A DNA stretch of 64,000 nucleotides, taken from assembly GCA_001949185.1 (NCBI GenBank), contig BDGG01000003.1:243612-307611 (forward strand), read 5' to 3'. Under the pieces are notes generated by a model. It saw nothing but the letters and a program-made list of their open reading frames with translations, was not told where the DNA came from and ran no database searches. Below are positions 1-10,394 of the stretch, one piece after another. Every line of letters starts with the position of its first letter. Position 1 is the first letter of the stretch. The DNA is from Ramazzottius varieornatus (Eukaryota > Tardigrada > Eutardigrada > Parachela > Ramazzottiidae). Position numbers and translations under genes: made by a program.

Positions 1-15
1 ATTTTTTAACCTTTT

Positions 16-34
16 GGGGGGGGGGGGGGGGGGG
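16..34. repeat. Poly-G homopolymer tract
   Basis: An uninterrupted run of 19 G residues near the left edge of the window. A run this long is a common site of assembly error, so its exact length is doubtful. The bases from 35 to 219 show no gene. Confidence 0.9.
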
Positions 35-219
35 TTTACTACACAGCCATCGATTTGACGCTTCTCTTTTTTTTGCGGCAGAAAGAAGTACCGAGCTTTC
101 CATCTGTCTGCTTGGATGCTAGACGGAGCGTTCCTCGTGCCCAGTTCGGCCAAGAGACGCTTCTCGTCCGTTCGGCGCTGAATATCATTTGGTCAATAGT
201 TGATGCTCCTGTTACTGTA

Positions 220-248
220 CACTGAGTCCCATAAGTATCTGTCCATCA
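220..248 (+). repeat. Left terminal inverted repeat of the Tc1-like element
   Basis: About 29 bp matching the reverse complement of the right end with one mismatch. It starts directly after a TA dinucleotide. Confidence 0.85.
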
Positions 249-588
249 CCGTCGCAACCACAAAATTCCTTTTTTCTCCCTTCGCGTCAACCCAAATCGA
301 TTCTAGCTTTCCTACGTGAATAGTAGAAACCTTCAGCAAAGTTTCGGTCACAGTGGATTATAACGTGAGCTGACTGTCGTGGTGGTAAAACTCGGAGACC
401 TAAAACGTGACACAAAACGTAAACCCGACTTTAGCAGACCGACTCCATGAAGAAACTATTTTCTCCCCAATCCCAAACTAGTTTCGCCCTTTAAAATTCA
501 CGGGTGTAGACAGATGCTAGGGGTATTAAAATCAGCAAGCAGTCAGCTGATTTCATTGTCTCAGAAGTTTTAGTAAGATTGCTTCAAA

Positions 589-1617
589 ATGGGTCGCAAG
601 CTGAAGGAGTACAGCGACGATATCCGAAATCGTGTCATCAAGAAGCACCTCGATGAAGTTCCAAACAGGGAGATCGCTTGGCAGATGCTTCTTCCACACT
701 CTAGCGTCGACTCCATGATCAAGAAGTATAAGGAGACCGGTAGCGTCCAGAACAAACCTCGGTGTGGAAGAGAGCGAATCACTACCCCGATGACGGACAG
801 ACTTATTGTGCGAAGAGTCCTGAAAGATCCACGCATATCTGCTCCAAAGATAAAAGAGGAGATCCATTTGGGCTTATTCATGTCGATTTCAAAGGAAACA
901 GTTCGTCGCCGGATTCGGAAGAAAGGCCTGAACGAAAGAGTGGCTCGAAAGAAACCGCTCATTAAAGAGCATGCTTGACAAAAGCGTCTTGACTTCTGCA
1001 AAAGCTAAGGAGAAATGCCGATTTCTTTTTGAGGCAACGTCTTATGGTCGGAGGAATCCAAGTTCAACTTGTTTGGAACGGATGGAAAGGTTATAGTGTG
1101 AAGAAAGCCAGGTGAAGCTTACCGGCCTGAGTGCACAGTTCCGACGATCAAGCATGGTGGTGGGAACGTCATGGTATGGGGTTGCTTTTCGTCCGCAGGT
1201 GTCGGGAATCTTGTTATTGTGAGGGGAGACATGGAAAGGTTCCAGTACAGAGATATCCTGAAGAACAATTTGAAGCAGTCGGCGAAGATACTGAAGTTGA
1301 AGCGTGGATGGCTGTTCCAGCACGATCATGATCCCAAACATGATTCGGTTCTTGTAAACGCCTGGCTCAAAAAAAACCATCTCGATTTGCTGTTCTGAGC
1401 TCCGTACACTTCAGACTTGAATCCCATAGAGCATTTTTGGGCATAAGTTGAAAGAAAACTGAGGGAAAAACATCCAAAGAACATTGGCCAGCTCGAAGAA
1501 GCTATCGATGAGGTCTGGTTCGGAATTGAGCCTGAGGATTGCCGAAAACTCGTTCATTCGATGCCGACACGTATTGGGGAGGTGAAAGAGAACGACGACT
1601 TTTCATCGAGCTATTGA
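589..1617 (+). pseudogene. Tc1-like transposase pseudogene
   Basis: Residues 1-129 form an intact N-terminal paired-type helix-turn-helix DNA-binding region. A segment with several stops follows, then the DDE catalytic half. There the first catalytic Asp appears as Glu (WSEESKF), the second Asp stands in the QHDHDPKH motif, and the third acidic residue in SDLNPIEHFW. In-frame stops interrupt the protein just after residue 129, in KVIV*RKP, in LLF*APY and in FWA*VER. Several are one substitution from Arg or Trp codons, as expected from neutral decay. The product normally cuts and pastes the element at TA sites, but this copy cannot encode it. Confidence 0.92.
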
Positions 1618-1865
1618 ACGTTGAAAAGTAACAGCAAAGGTTGGTCAGAAACATTTTTCCCCCGAAAAGGTAACGATGCGCAACAGATGATCGTCTCGTG
1701 TTAAAACCGTCTCGTGTTAAAAAATTGCTTGAGAATTTAGTCAGATGGATCTTATCAATACTTGCATTAAATGAACGAGCAGTTCTCAAGCTCCATTTGG
1801 ACTGTATGTGGTTCGGTTTTGAACGCTTGGGACGGAAGATATTTGCAGCGAAGTAAAGTTGAGAA

Positions 1866-1894
1866 GGGTGGACAGATACTTATGGGACTCAGGG
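1866..1894 (-). repeat. Right terminal inverted repeat of the Tc1-like element
   Basis: Reverse complement of the left end with one mismatch, followed immediately by TA. Confidence 0.85.
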
Positions 1895-2999
1895 TACCTC
1901 CTTCTTTCGGCGAATACTGTAACGTGCGTCCCGCAGACGTTCATCCTTTTATCGTACTTTTAGCAAAATCTCGTTAAACTCTGGGGCATAGGCCTGCCGC
2001 CAACATGCGTCTACTGCTCAGAAAACGCTTGAGTGAGATACAGTATAACCAGTGTTGTTTCGAATATTGTAATACATAACTGAAAATGACGGGTTTTGGC
2101 CTTTTTGGATTTTTGGACTTTCGATACAACAATTCAAACCGAGAACCGTTTGCCAACGTATTTGGATATTAATCAGAATTCAAATTCAAATGGGGAATGG
2201 TCAGAGTATTTTAATTCGTAATTCGAATCACACAATGGCTTAATTTAAATAAGCACAATTGGAATGAGACACTACGGTCGATTTGAACTGGCGCATTAGT
2301 ACCGCAAAATTACAAGTTTAAGTTTGCCAGTTAAATCTACAGCCGTCAGCATCAAGCCCGCAGTGCAATCCGCCAATTTGTCCCCGGATTTAGCGCATTC
2401 AGAGGCCAGCACATCGGGGCTTATTTTCGCAGTCTGCCTCTCAAGACTACGTATCATTGATCGTTGATTTGATGAGACAAATTCGCAAAGTATCGCCGGA
2501 AGTGAAGCCATAAAATTTTCGAGTGACTTCGTGAAACGCTCAGAATACATTGCTGGTCTATCATTTTGAGACTGACATCTCAATCATCGTCAAGAATCAG
2601 AACAACGGAAAGCGGAATTCCGATGGCAGAAGATGGGTAAGAAGCCTTTCTTGAGCACATCTTCCAAAAAATCCGTCGTGGACTTGAATCCTCCGAGAAT
2701 TCCGTGCCTTCACCGCCACCGTCTGCAATGAGCTGAGCATTTCTGTTGGAACTCCAAACGCTGGAGTCCCAAATGTAAAGACGTCTGCAGGGGGAAGTAA
2801 GAACGTCATACTATATTGGAAATTGAAATTACCAAACGACGTCGTGATAATTCAAATAATTCGAATTGCTGTCGGAAGCTGAATTCCGATTAATCGTAAT
2901 CTTCAGTCCAGTAACGATGAATTACTGACAATTTGAATTACGGCTCCTAAACAGGTAGGTCGGATTCGAGCAATCTGAATTTTCGCATGTAAGTGCTAT

Positions 3000-3200
3000 A
3001 GTGATGTTGCCATACATGAGTATTATATTAAATTAGAACTTATTAGATGCTTTTTGCATCTAATATATCATGTTAACATTTATTAGATGCCTCGGTCGAG
3101 GTGGGATATTTATTAGTATTGAATCAGATGAAAGCCGGAGCTAGAATTATCATATTAAAATCAAGCCGCAGGGCGCTCCGTATTAAGATTATTAAAGTAC
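3000..3200. repeat. AT-rich repeat cluster, copy 1, with a perfect hairpin
   Basis: The motif TTATTAGATGC recurs together with short GC-rich blocks such as CGGTCGAGG and CCGCAGGGCGC. At 3041-3065 TATTAGATGC is followed by five bases and its exact reverse complement. The same modules recur at 3680-3850. Confidence 0.6.
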
Positions 3201-3679
3201 AGATTTTGGCTTCAGTTGATTAAAGTAATGCTTGATTTGCGTCCGCAATAAGCGTGAAACTGTACGCAGTGTGCTGCAGGCCAGTAAATCTTGCGCATCA
3301 AGCACCTTCGCGTGTGTTGCACTCACGAATGTTCGAATGTGGTAACTTGGTCGAAGGACTGCGATTTTGCAGGACTGCGATTTCGGGGACTCACTTGCAT
3401 ACCCGCCATTCACGCTGTAAAAAACCTGTTGCAGCGCGATCCTGCAATGCGGACTGTCATTCCAAGGATGCCAGAACGGCTTGAAAGAGGGACTTCCCCG
3501 AGCACCAGGCAGAAGAGACAACTGCCGCTAAAACTGCTGTTATTTTTGGACGGTTCCTTGGTAGTACTTTTAACTGATAATTCATGACGTTCCTATTGCT
3601 GGACATGGATGAAACTGTTTTGCTGGTGAAATTCTTAACGAAGAAAGTTATCTTTTCCCGTTGACATGTGGATCTAAAA

Positions 3680-3850
3680 ATAACTGAAATATTTTAATAT
3701 ATTATAATAAGAACCCAGCGACGCAGTTTAATATATTAACATTATATTAGATGCTCTGCGGTCGGGGCATATTGTATTAAGATTATATTAAAACTCTGGC
3801 AGCCCGGGCTTATTAAATTAAGATTATATTAGGTCGCGATACCCTTATGC
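3680..3850. repeat. AT-rich repeat cluster, copy 2
   Basis: ATTATATTAGATGC, a GC block (CTGCGGTCGGGGC) and ATTAAGATTATATTA resemble modules of the 3000-3200 cluster. This looks like a degenerate tandem or dispersed satellite unit with AT arms around GC-rich islands. Confidence 0.55.
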
Positions 3851-5655
3851 CAACATCACTAAAGTGCTAGTGAGTACGACTTAGGTACAACGTTTGAGCT
3901 TCGGTTCGGCTCGTTACGTCAGAGTGACGCTGGCCGTTGTACGACTGTTTCCACAAAACCCACTGCTCGGCGGCACGGCCGCATTCCATTATACAGCTGT
4001 GGAATTCGCCTGTGTCAGCTGCTTCCACATGGGTGTTTCCTGGAATTTTCATCATGCAGACCTTGGATATTCTACCACTACATGTTAACAGCGATAGTGT
4101 TCGGAAAGAATAGTCTTTCCTATTATTGAACCGGATGAGTAAAAGCTAAATTGAAACGATATGCAAATTATCCCTAGAAGACTTGTAGTATGCACGACTT
4201 GTACAAGCACTTCTAGTACCAGATGCATTATAAGTTGGATAAAATGCTAGAATATTAATAAATCTGTCCGTGCCAGCCTTCGTTCTCCTAGCGCCCTTTC
4301 CGTACTTGCATCTAATGCAGAAAAAACTCACATACAGTCCACTCGCTCGAGATGTATTACCTAATTTCACGGTTTCAATTCTGGGCCCGCCATACGTTCA
4401 CCAAAACGCGTACCAAGCCACCATTCAAGATTACATAACATATACATAACACCATGCTTCGACCGATGTAATCAAGTAATCAAGTCTCATGCGTCTGGCT
4501 GAGCTGCGGCAAGGCCAGCAGGCTCGTTGATTTTCCTGATCTTTCAGATTTGAGACCGTCAAATTAGGTAACACATCTCGAGCGAGTGGATTGTATACTA
4601 ACTACTAAAACAAAGAACGATGCGGAGGAAACACCCCTTATTGCGAAATCCCGACGCGGAGAATCCCTAGCTCGAAGAGGATGGGCTCCTATAGTCTTCT
4701 CGTCAGCCTGCCGCGTGCCTCTTATAGCGACAGGTCTTACGTTTTGCAGGACTTCGTTGTTCTTCTGTAGTTGAGGTTTTCGTGCTGTGGTGGAAGCAAA
4801 CGAAGAGGTGGTGGCAGTCCGCACTACAGGAACGACAGGCTTCGGAGTGTTCGTAGCCTGTTGAGTACTGAGGACACCAGGACTGGTCGATGGGGTATGT
4901 GTCATTTAACGGGACGGGCAGCCAATGGGGTGGGCTGTTCTCCAGAATGGACAATCTCTTCAAAATGGCTTCATGGCTATCCCGTTGGATCTCGATTTCC
5001 CTGTCGGGCTTCTGATTCCCACCTGCAGAGGTTTCACATGGTCTCTCATACCTTCGTTCAAACAGGCCTGGAAATTGTTCAGCCCACCATCGAGGATTCA
5101 AATAATGAAGAGCTCGATGGCGAGTGTTGCCTCTATTGGCATCTCCAGTCCCGAGAAATCAGGAAACTGAGCTTCCGACAAAGCCAAGCTCGTCTAATCC
5201 AGGTTTTTCCCATTTCTAGACGACCAAGGTTAGAAGGAATGTGTCGCATCAGCCAGATTGTATTTGGACCTCGCATGTTACATATGTTACTACCACTGAA
5301 AGCGAATGCTTCGGTCTCGTTTTGGCTTGACTACCGTACATGTTTTATGATACAAATCTATTTCTTGCTCGTAACAATTGCAGCATCGTTGTTCGTATTT
5401 CACCAGGTTCTGGTTCTCGGAACAGTTAGACCAGATCTGTGATTCTGTCGTGGTTTAAAAGAAAGAACACAATTACCCGAACCCCCTGTATCCTTATCCA
5501 CCCGCGTGGATCAGTCGTCGGTATCTCAATCTGAACGTCCTTGACCGCGTACGACCCTCTCTTTCACGCAGACTTTGTAGTCTGTATGGCGAGCGAGCAC
5601 TAGTTCTCACAGGTTCTTCTCGGACCTCCAACACCAACACAGATCAATCAACCAC

Positions 5656-6528
5656 TTAGATCTTTGTTGCATTGTTGGGAGACAAAGTAACTGCCACGTT
5701 CAAAGTCAGAAGTGATAAGGTCAGTAGTTGCCCTCCAGCTTGCCCACGGGAACGGCAGGCACCCCTACAACCGTTTTTCCTTGTTGGAGCATTGGTGATA
5801 GAGCCTAACTTTTGCTTAGGTGGATGGGGAATGAAGCCAGTGAGCGCAATGCGGTTACGAGTTCTATTAATTGTTCGGTAGCAGATGAAGGGATACATGA
5901 TGAACGTCACTAATAATGGTAGGTCGTACACTACGACGGTACTGACAACCTCCCATACCCGTAGCGCACGAACCAGTACGGAGAAACAATGATAACGCTC
6001 CTCATCCACCGTTTTCGGGGCGTTAAAGTCCAGTATCAAACCAGGTAAGATCCACAGGTGAACGTGTAGCCACGCTATAGCACACACCAAGATAGGCTGT
6101 TTGATGCTGTCGGAACGGTGGCAGTTACGATATGTCAGGCGAGAAACCACAGCCCAGAAGCGGTTGAGAGCGATAAGTCAGTGGGCGTGGTTAACCACCC
6201 CACCGCATATTTTGACGAGGTATCTGTGCGCGAAGCAAAATGAGTGGGGAATCGGACCGAAGGATATTCGGGCATTGACAACCGCGATAGGTTAGTTCAA
6301 GGTCAGAGAACTGAGGTTGGCCAGACACAAGCTGACCGCATAAACGTTGAAGGGAGTACGAGCTGCCCTGTGCTTCGCAAACATATAAACGAGGAGTAGG
6401 TTGAGATAAACAGCTAGAAGCCGCGTGGTTAACTCGAAGATGTCATTGGATGTCCAAGCTTTGATCACCTCGAACGCACTGCTGGAGCGGATTTGGTTCC
6501 ATGCGAAATTCCTAGACGAGTTATTCAT
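5656..6528 (-). pseudogene. Rhodopsin-like (class A) GPCR pseudogene
   Basis: One minus-strand frame reads from the Met at 6528 to 5656 with two internal stops, TAA near 6292 and TGA near 6180. It opens with a short extracellular stretch carrying NNSS, a possible N-glycosylation site. TM1 follows (LLAVYLNLLLVYMF), then a TPFNVYAVSLCLANL TM2 region, and a TM3 with the usual Cys and an NRFWAV motif at the DRY position. TM4 (PILVCAIAWLHVHLWILPG) and TM5 (VVSTVVVYDLPLLVTFIMYP) come next. A weak TM6-like stretch (LLTLSLLTLN) precedes the terminal stop, and no TM7 with NPxxY is found. The two stops and missing TM7 point to a decayed receptor. Introns could hide TM7, but none could explain stops inside TM2 and just before NRFW. 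The ligand class is unknown. Confidence 0.7.
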
Positions 6529-7578
6529 GCTGACGAAAGTCACGGCCTGCCGATTAACTATGAACAACTGAAAATCATCCGCTTAAAGCCTCCATCGTAA
6601 TATTACTATACTGCATATTCAGTTCATTTCCTGACATCGCACAAGGATAGGCCACGTCAAACTTTATACTCCGAAGACCAGCTTCCAGCGGTTTAGTACC
6701 ACATCATGACAACCACAAAAAACTGACATCCAGGCTGATTGTGATCAAGTTGACGGATTTTGAAAATTTATAAGAAATCTATCTGTCTATCATTCTTTAC
6801 GGTCAAGCTTGAGTTCGTTCGATAGATCGTTTTTCAGTCTTTCGATTTGCATATGCTTGATTGTCGTAAATTGGATTGCTTGATTCGCCTCTAGCTGTCA
6901 ATTGACAGGCAGTGTGGTGAACGTTTGGCGGCCTTAAATCGAAACAGAGAATTTTTGTACGGATTTCGAACGAGCTGACTGCGTCGAATGCACATATTCC
7001 TGGTAGCGGCAAAATGCCGATTTGTCTCTGCGTCCTATCCGTGGCTTTCGATGCACTCTATGGGCTGTGGCGCTCTTGAAAATTGCTAATCCTTCGTAAA
7101 GTTCACTTTAAAATGAGCCGTTGCGGTGTCCAATCGCCTCCATCCCTATTTTCTTATCACGTATATTTTCTCTGACGAAACCAACTCACAGAGACTTACA
7201 AGCGATTGCTGCCCGAAACAATTTTACACGGATGTACACCTAAGGGAGGAATGGTGCAGGTTTGCTTTCTTTTGTAGTTTGCTCTATTGGTTCGCCCAGA
7301 ATCTTGATTTAAAGTCATGGTTTTGGTAGAAAAAATGGTGCAGGAGTTGCACGATCTGCCCAAAGAAAACGCGGCATTGCGTGCAAAGGTTCTTTGGAGG
7401 TCATCGCATTTGACTCAGGAAAATTTACGTAGGATCCACGATATTTTTCAATCTCGAGCAAAACCCGATTCAACCTTTATACTTTAAGAAAACCTGCTCA
7501 ACAAATTAGTCTACGGCGTATAGTGCAGGTTGCTTATTACCCAGTCCAGCACCAATGTTCGGGTGGAAGAAACCGTTG

Positions 7579-7605
7579 CGGAACACGGAACACGGAACAC
7601 GGAAT
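7579..7605. repeat. Short tandem repeat (GGAACAC, about 3.5 units)
   Basis: The heptamer GGAACAC is repeated head to tail and ends in GGAAT. It has no associated gene. Confidence 0.8.
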
Positions 7606-8318
7606 CCGACCGTGAATCAAGAAGAAAATTACCCGTAGATTTCAAACATGAACAAATTGCCGTCAGTAATGCCCTGGCTGGCCCGAAGCACTGGGAAGCG
7701 TAATCGGTGCCCGGGCAACACAGGGCTTCCACTCCGGACAATCATTCAATCAAATTTTCATTTGACCCGGCTTTCATTTTACCTTGGTGGGCTAATAACG
7801 GCCAATCAAACCACCATGGCCAGCAGCGGTCGTTTGACCTAACGTTTTTTTTCAAACTCGCTCGCGTTGTTCAACTTCTCAAAGCTTCCAGCGATTGCTT
7901 TTATAAACTTCGATTCTCAAAATTAACTAGCTCTCGTTTGTTCAAACCATCTGCGCAAAGTGCAACTTCTCTGATGGTATGGTTTCGCCACACCACACTG
8001 GAAAAAAAACCACAACTTTTGATTTCGGTTGCAGAACACCAAACCGAAAACAGTAGCGATAGTTACACGCCGAATTTTTGATTTCGGTAGCGAACCGAAC
8101 CCAGAAGCTTTCGGTGTTCCACTTCACAAAAAGGGCGTACGTGCCTTGATCTTGACCGAAAGCGAAGCACGACACGCTCCTGGCGAAACGTGCAAGGCAA
8201 ACGGACAGGACCTGTAGAATCAAGCACGCTTAAGTTAGATTACCTCCGGTGTGTACATGGTTAGCGCTCGATTTCTGTTTGCGCATCTTTGTCGCGCTAA
8301 ATTTTGTCCCCGTGCGGT

Positions 8319-8438
8319 TACTGTATGCTCTCCCGAAATTCACGTACGTCACTGACTCTCAAATCATTGGGGAACTCTTTCTCTAGTTTTACACTCTGAA
8401 TGGAGTGACGTACGTGAATTTCGGGAAAGTATACAGTA
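8319..8438. mobile_element. Palindromic MITE-like foldback element, about 120 bp
   Basis: 35-nt arms at 8319-8353 and 8404-8438 are reverse complements at about 33 of 35 positions (core CCCGAAATTCACGTACGTCA), separated by a 50-nt loop. The outermost bases are TA on both sides, consistent with TA insertion. There is no coding capacity. Confidence 0.75.
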
Positions 8439-9238
8439 CCAGGTATAGGACTCACTTTTTCGGTTTTTCGATTTGATGTGGTGTAATGCACCAAAAGAGC
8501 TGTGTCCGATCCACACCACAATGAAAACTGTTTACCTTTTCGCACCGCAAAATTAGTTTCGGTGTGGAAAAATACCAAGCCAAGAGACATCACACCACAC
8601 TTGGTAACACTTCTGCCAGGTCTGGAGATTTTCTGCTCAAGTGATCAACCCGCATTTCTGGGATGAAGCGTATCAGACATTTCGGTGATCCACTTCAAGG
8701 AGCAGAATTCTGAAGTATTCTTTAATTTTGTTGTATTAGAATACTGTTGGAAACCCCATCTGTTGGGCACTTCTTGGGTCCAAATCCGACATTGAGCCAC
8801 CAGGTTCCTAACGACGGTTCGGTCTTACAAATCTGGTGAAGGAATCTTCCACTTAAGATTGATTTACGAGTCCTGTGTTGATAGTGGATAGTAGCGTTCT
8901 GTGTGCTATTAAAGCTGTTGTTTGTGTTGGGCGAGCCGTACCCATACTCTAGACAGTTTTTTCTCCAAACAGAATACTTTTCTGTTGTAGGATTCGAGCG
9001 TAGACCGTTTGCCTGACCAGCGTAGCCAACTTTCTTTGCGGGTGGAAACTCACCCGTCTAGAAATTTGGAGCCTTCGACTGATAAAAAAACATAACCGGA
9101 CTATTGGAACCAACTAATCCACTGGTGTACCAGTAAGATCCATCGCCGAGGTAAATATCTTTTAGGTCGAGGCTACGTGCGCGAACTTCCCGAACTTTTC
9201 TCCGTGCACGAATTACAGCTCGACCTTTTACTCCGCGC

Positions 9239-9352
9239 AGGGAAGTCGACTAACTATACAAGACAAATTCACGAGCAGTTGTGTTCTACTTCTTTATGTT
9301 AGGGGAAGTTTACTGACTACACAAGAAAGAGATTCACGAGCTTCTTCATTGA
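9239..9352. repeat. Diverged direct duplication, about 60-bp unit
   Basis: GGGAAGT, then GACTAACTATACAAGA, then ATTCACGAGC occurs at 9239-9276. It recurs as GGGGAAGTTTACTGACTACACAAGA plus ATTCACGAGC at about 9302-9342. Confidence 0.55.
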
Positions 9353-10394
9353 GGAAGTTCCCGTATAGCACCCATCGTCTGTTACTCTGTGTTGTATCCT
9401 TCTATCTGTAGTAAAAATTGAAATCGAGCGGTTCGTGTACGGAGTAAACTGTTGTGCGACAGTTCGTGCACTGAGTCACTGGGTATCTTTAAGGTCCGAC
9501 GACAATAAAATACTGTGGAACCTTTACTCGAGGAAAAGCTCTTTCCGAAGCGGTGATCCGGTGGTGCTCTGACAGAAATCTGGGAAAAGTATGGGGACAA
9601 GTTAACAGTGCGTATTTCTAAACTCAAATCGGTGCTGGTAACGTCGATGCAGAGCGCAATGTTAACCGATCTTGGTTGTTGCGTTTGATGGCAATGTTAA
9701 CGTTCAAGCAATTCCTGTGGACGAACCGATAAATCCGTGCACTTCCGGTCAACGTTTTCAAGCGCAAACGTTCGTCTAGAGGAAGAACGAGCTTACCGCT
9801 TGTGTGCTTCCCCTACCCTCGAAAACGTGTTAAAAAGGTCCCAAACGGTTCGCAATTTGACCCTATATCTACGAAGTTGCCTGCCACTGACTGATATTCC
9901 AAAAAATTCGTTCTCTTGGGCACTCCTAATCCGATAACCAACATGCGAACTGAAGGCGAGCTATATGCGTGTTTTGATGAGCGTATGATGGAATGATGTA
10001 TCGTTCAGTTGATATCATGGCTGATCGATCATTGTGCCAAAAAGTTATTCTGGAAAGTTGATTTTGTGGTTAGTTGATATTTAAAGCTGATCAAAACGTC
10101 AGTCAGTATTCTGCCCAAACGATATTCCTCTACAGACGAATTCTTTCATCCGTCGACGCGATGGACGTCAGCAGGGCTGGTTAGAATTTAGAAGACCGAT
10201 TCAAGTTTGTGAAACTGCAGGCACTTAGCACAATGATATCGACAATGAACAAAGTTTCCGTACCGATTTCTTCAGATGCCAAATTTATCTACAGAAAGAT
10301 TCTTCCAACTAAAGTTCCTCAGATCTGTTGTGTTGTCCTCCTTTAATGTCCGTGCATACTGTAGGCTCCGTTGTATAAAACTTTCGGTCATTGT

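Larger units (their letters stand above)
220..1894 (+). mobile_element. Decayed Tc1-like (IS630/Tc1/mariner) DNA transposon
   Basis: The element is bounded by inverted repeats: CTGAGTCCCATAAGTATC at about 222-239 reappears in reverse complement at about 1875-1892, and about 28 of 29 terminal positions match. Each end abuts a TA dinucleotide (218-219 and 1895-1896), the expected target duplication of this superfamily. The 1.68-kb length is normal for Tc1 elements. A broken transposase lies inside. Both ends are recognisable, so this is a complete but dead copy rather than a fragment. Confidence 0.9.
1897..5655. other. Non-coding, repeat-rich interval
   Basis: No convincing exon on either strand. 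2160-3000 contains scattered AATTC/GAATT-rich degenerate sequence. 3000-3850 holds the AT-rich repeats listed separately. Short minus-strand ORFs at 2296-2809 and 4564-5101 have no recognisable domain and no credible splice sites. Confidence 0.5.
6600..10394. other. Gene-poor interval with small repeats
   Basis: No ORF with a recognisable domain or coding character on either strand. It contains a short tandem array (7579-7605), a palindromic MITE (8319-8438), a diverged direct duplication (9239-9352) and, at 6731-6770, a sequence resembling the inverted repeats at 20.2 and 21.5 kb. Confidence 0.5.

Noticed and set aside
3192-3587. Overlapping ORFs on both strands that might be transposase remnants
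   Set aside because: No DDE, helix-turn-helix or zinc-finger motif could be read in any frame.
4564-5101. Minus-strand ORFs as a C-terminal exon of the GPCR pseudogene
   Set aside because: The two frames have no hydrophobic TM7 and no splice site with matching phase. The NPRWW string alone is not enough.
4771-5442. The 223-codon plus-strand ORF as a gene
   Set aside because: No domain, no signal peptide, and no plausible splice sites. It is probably a chance ORF.
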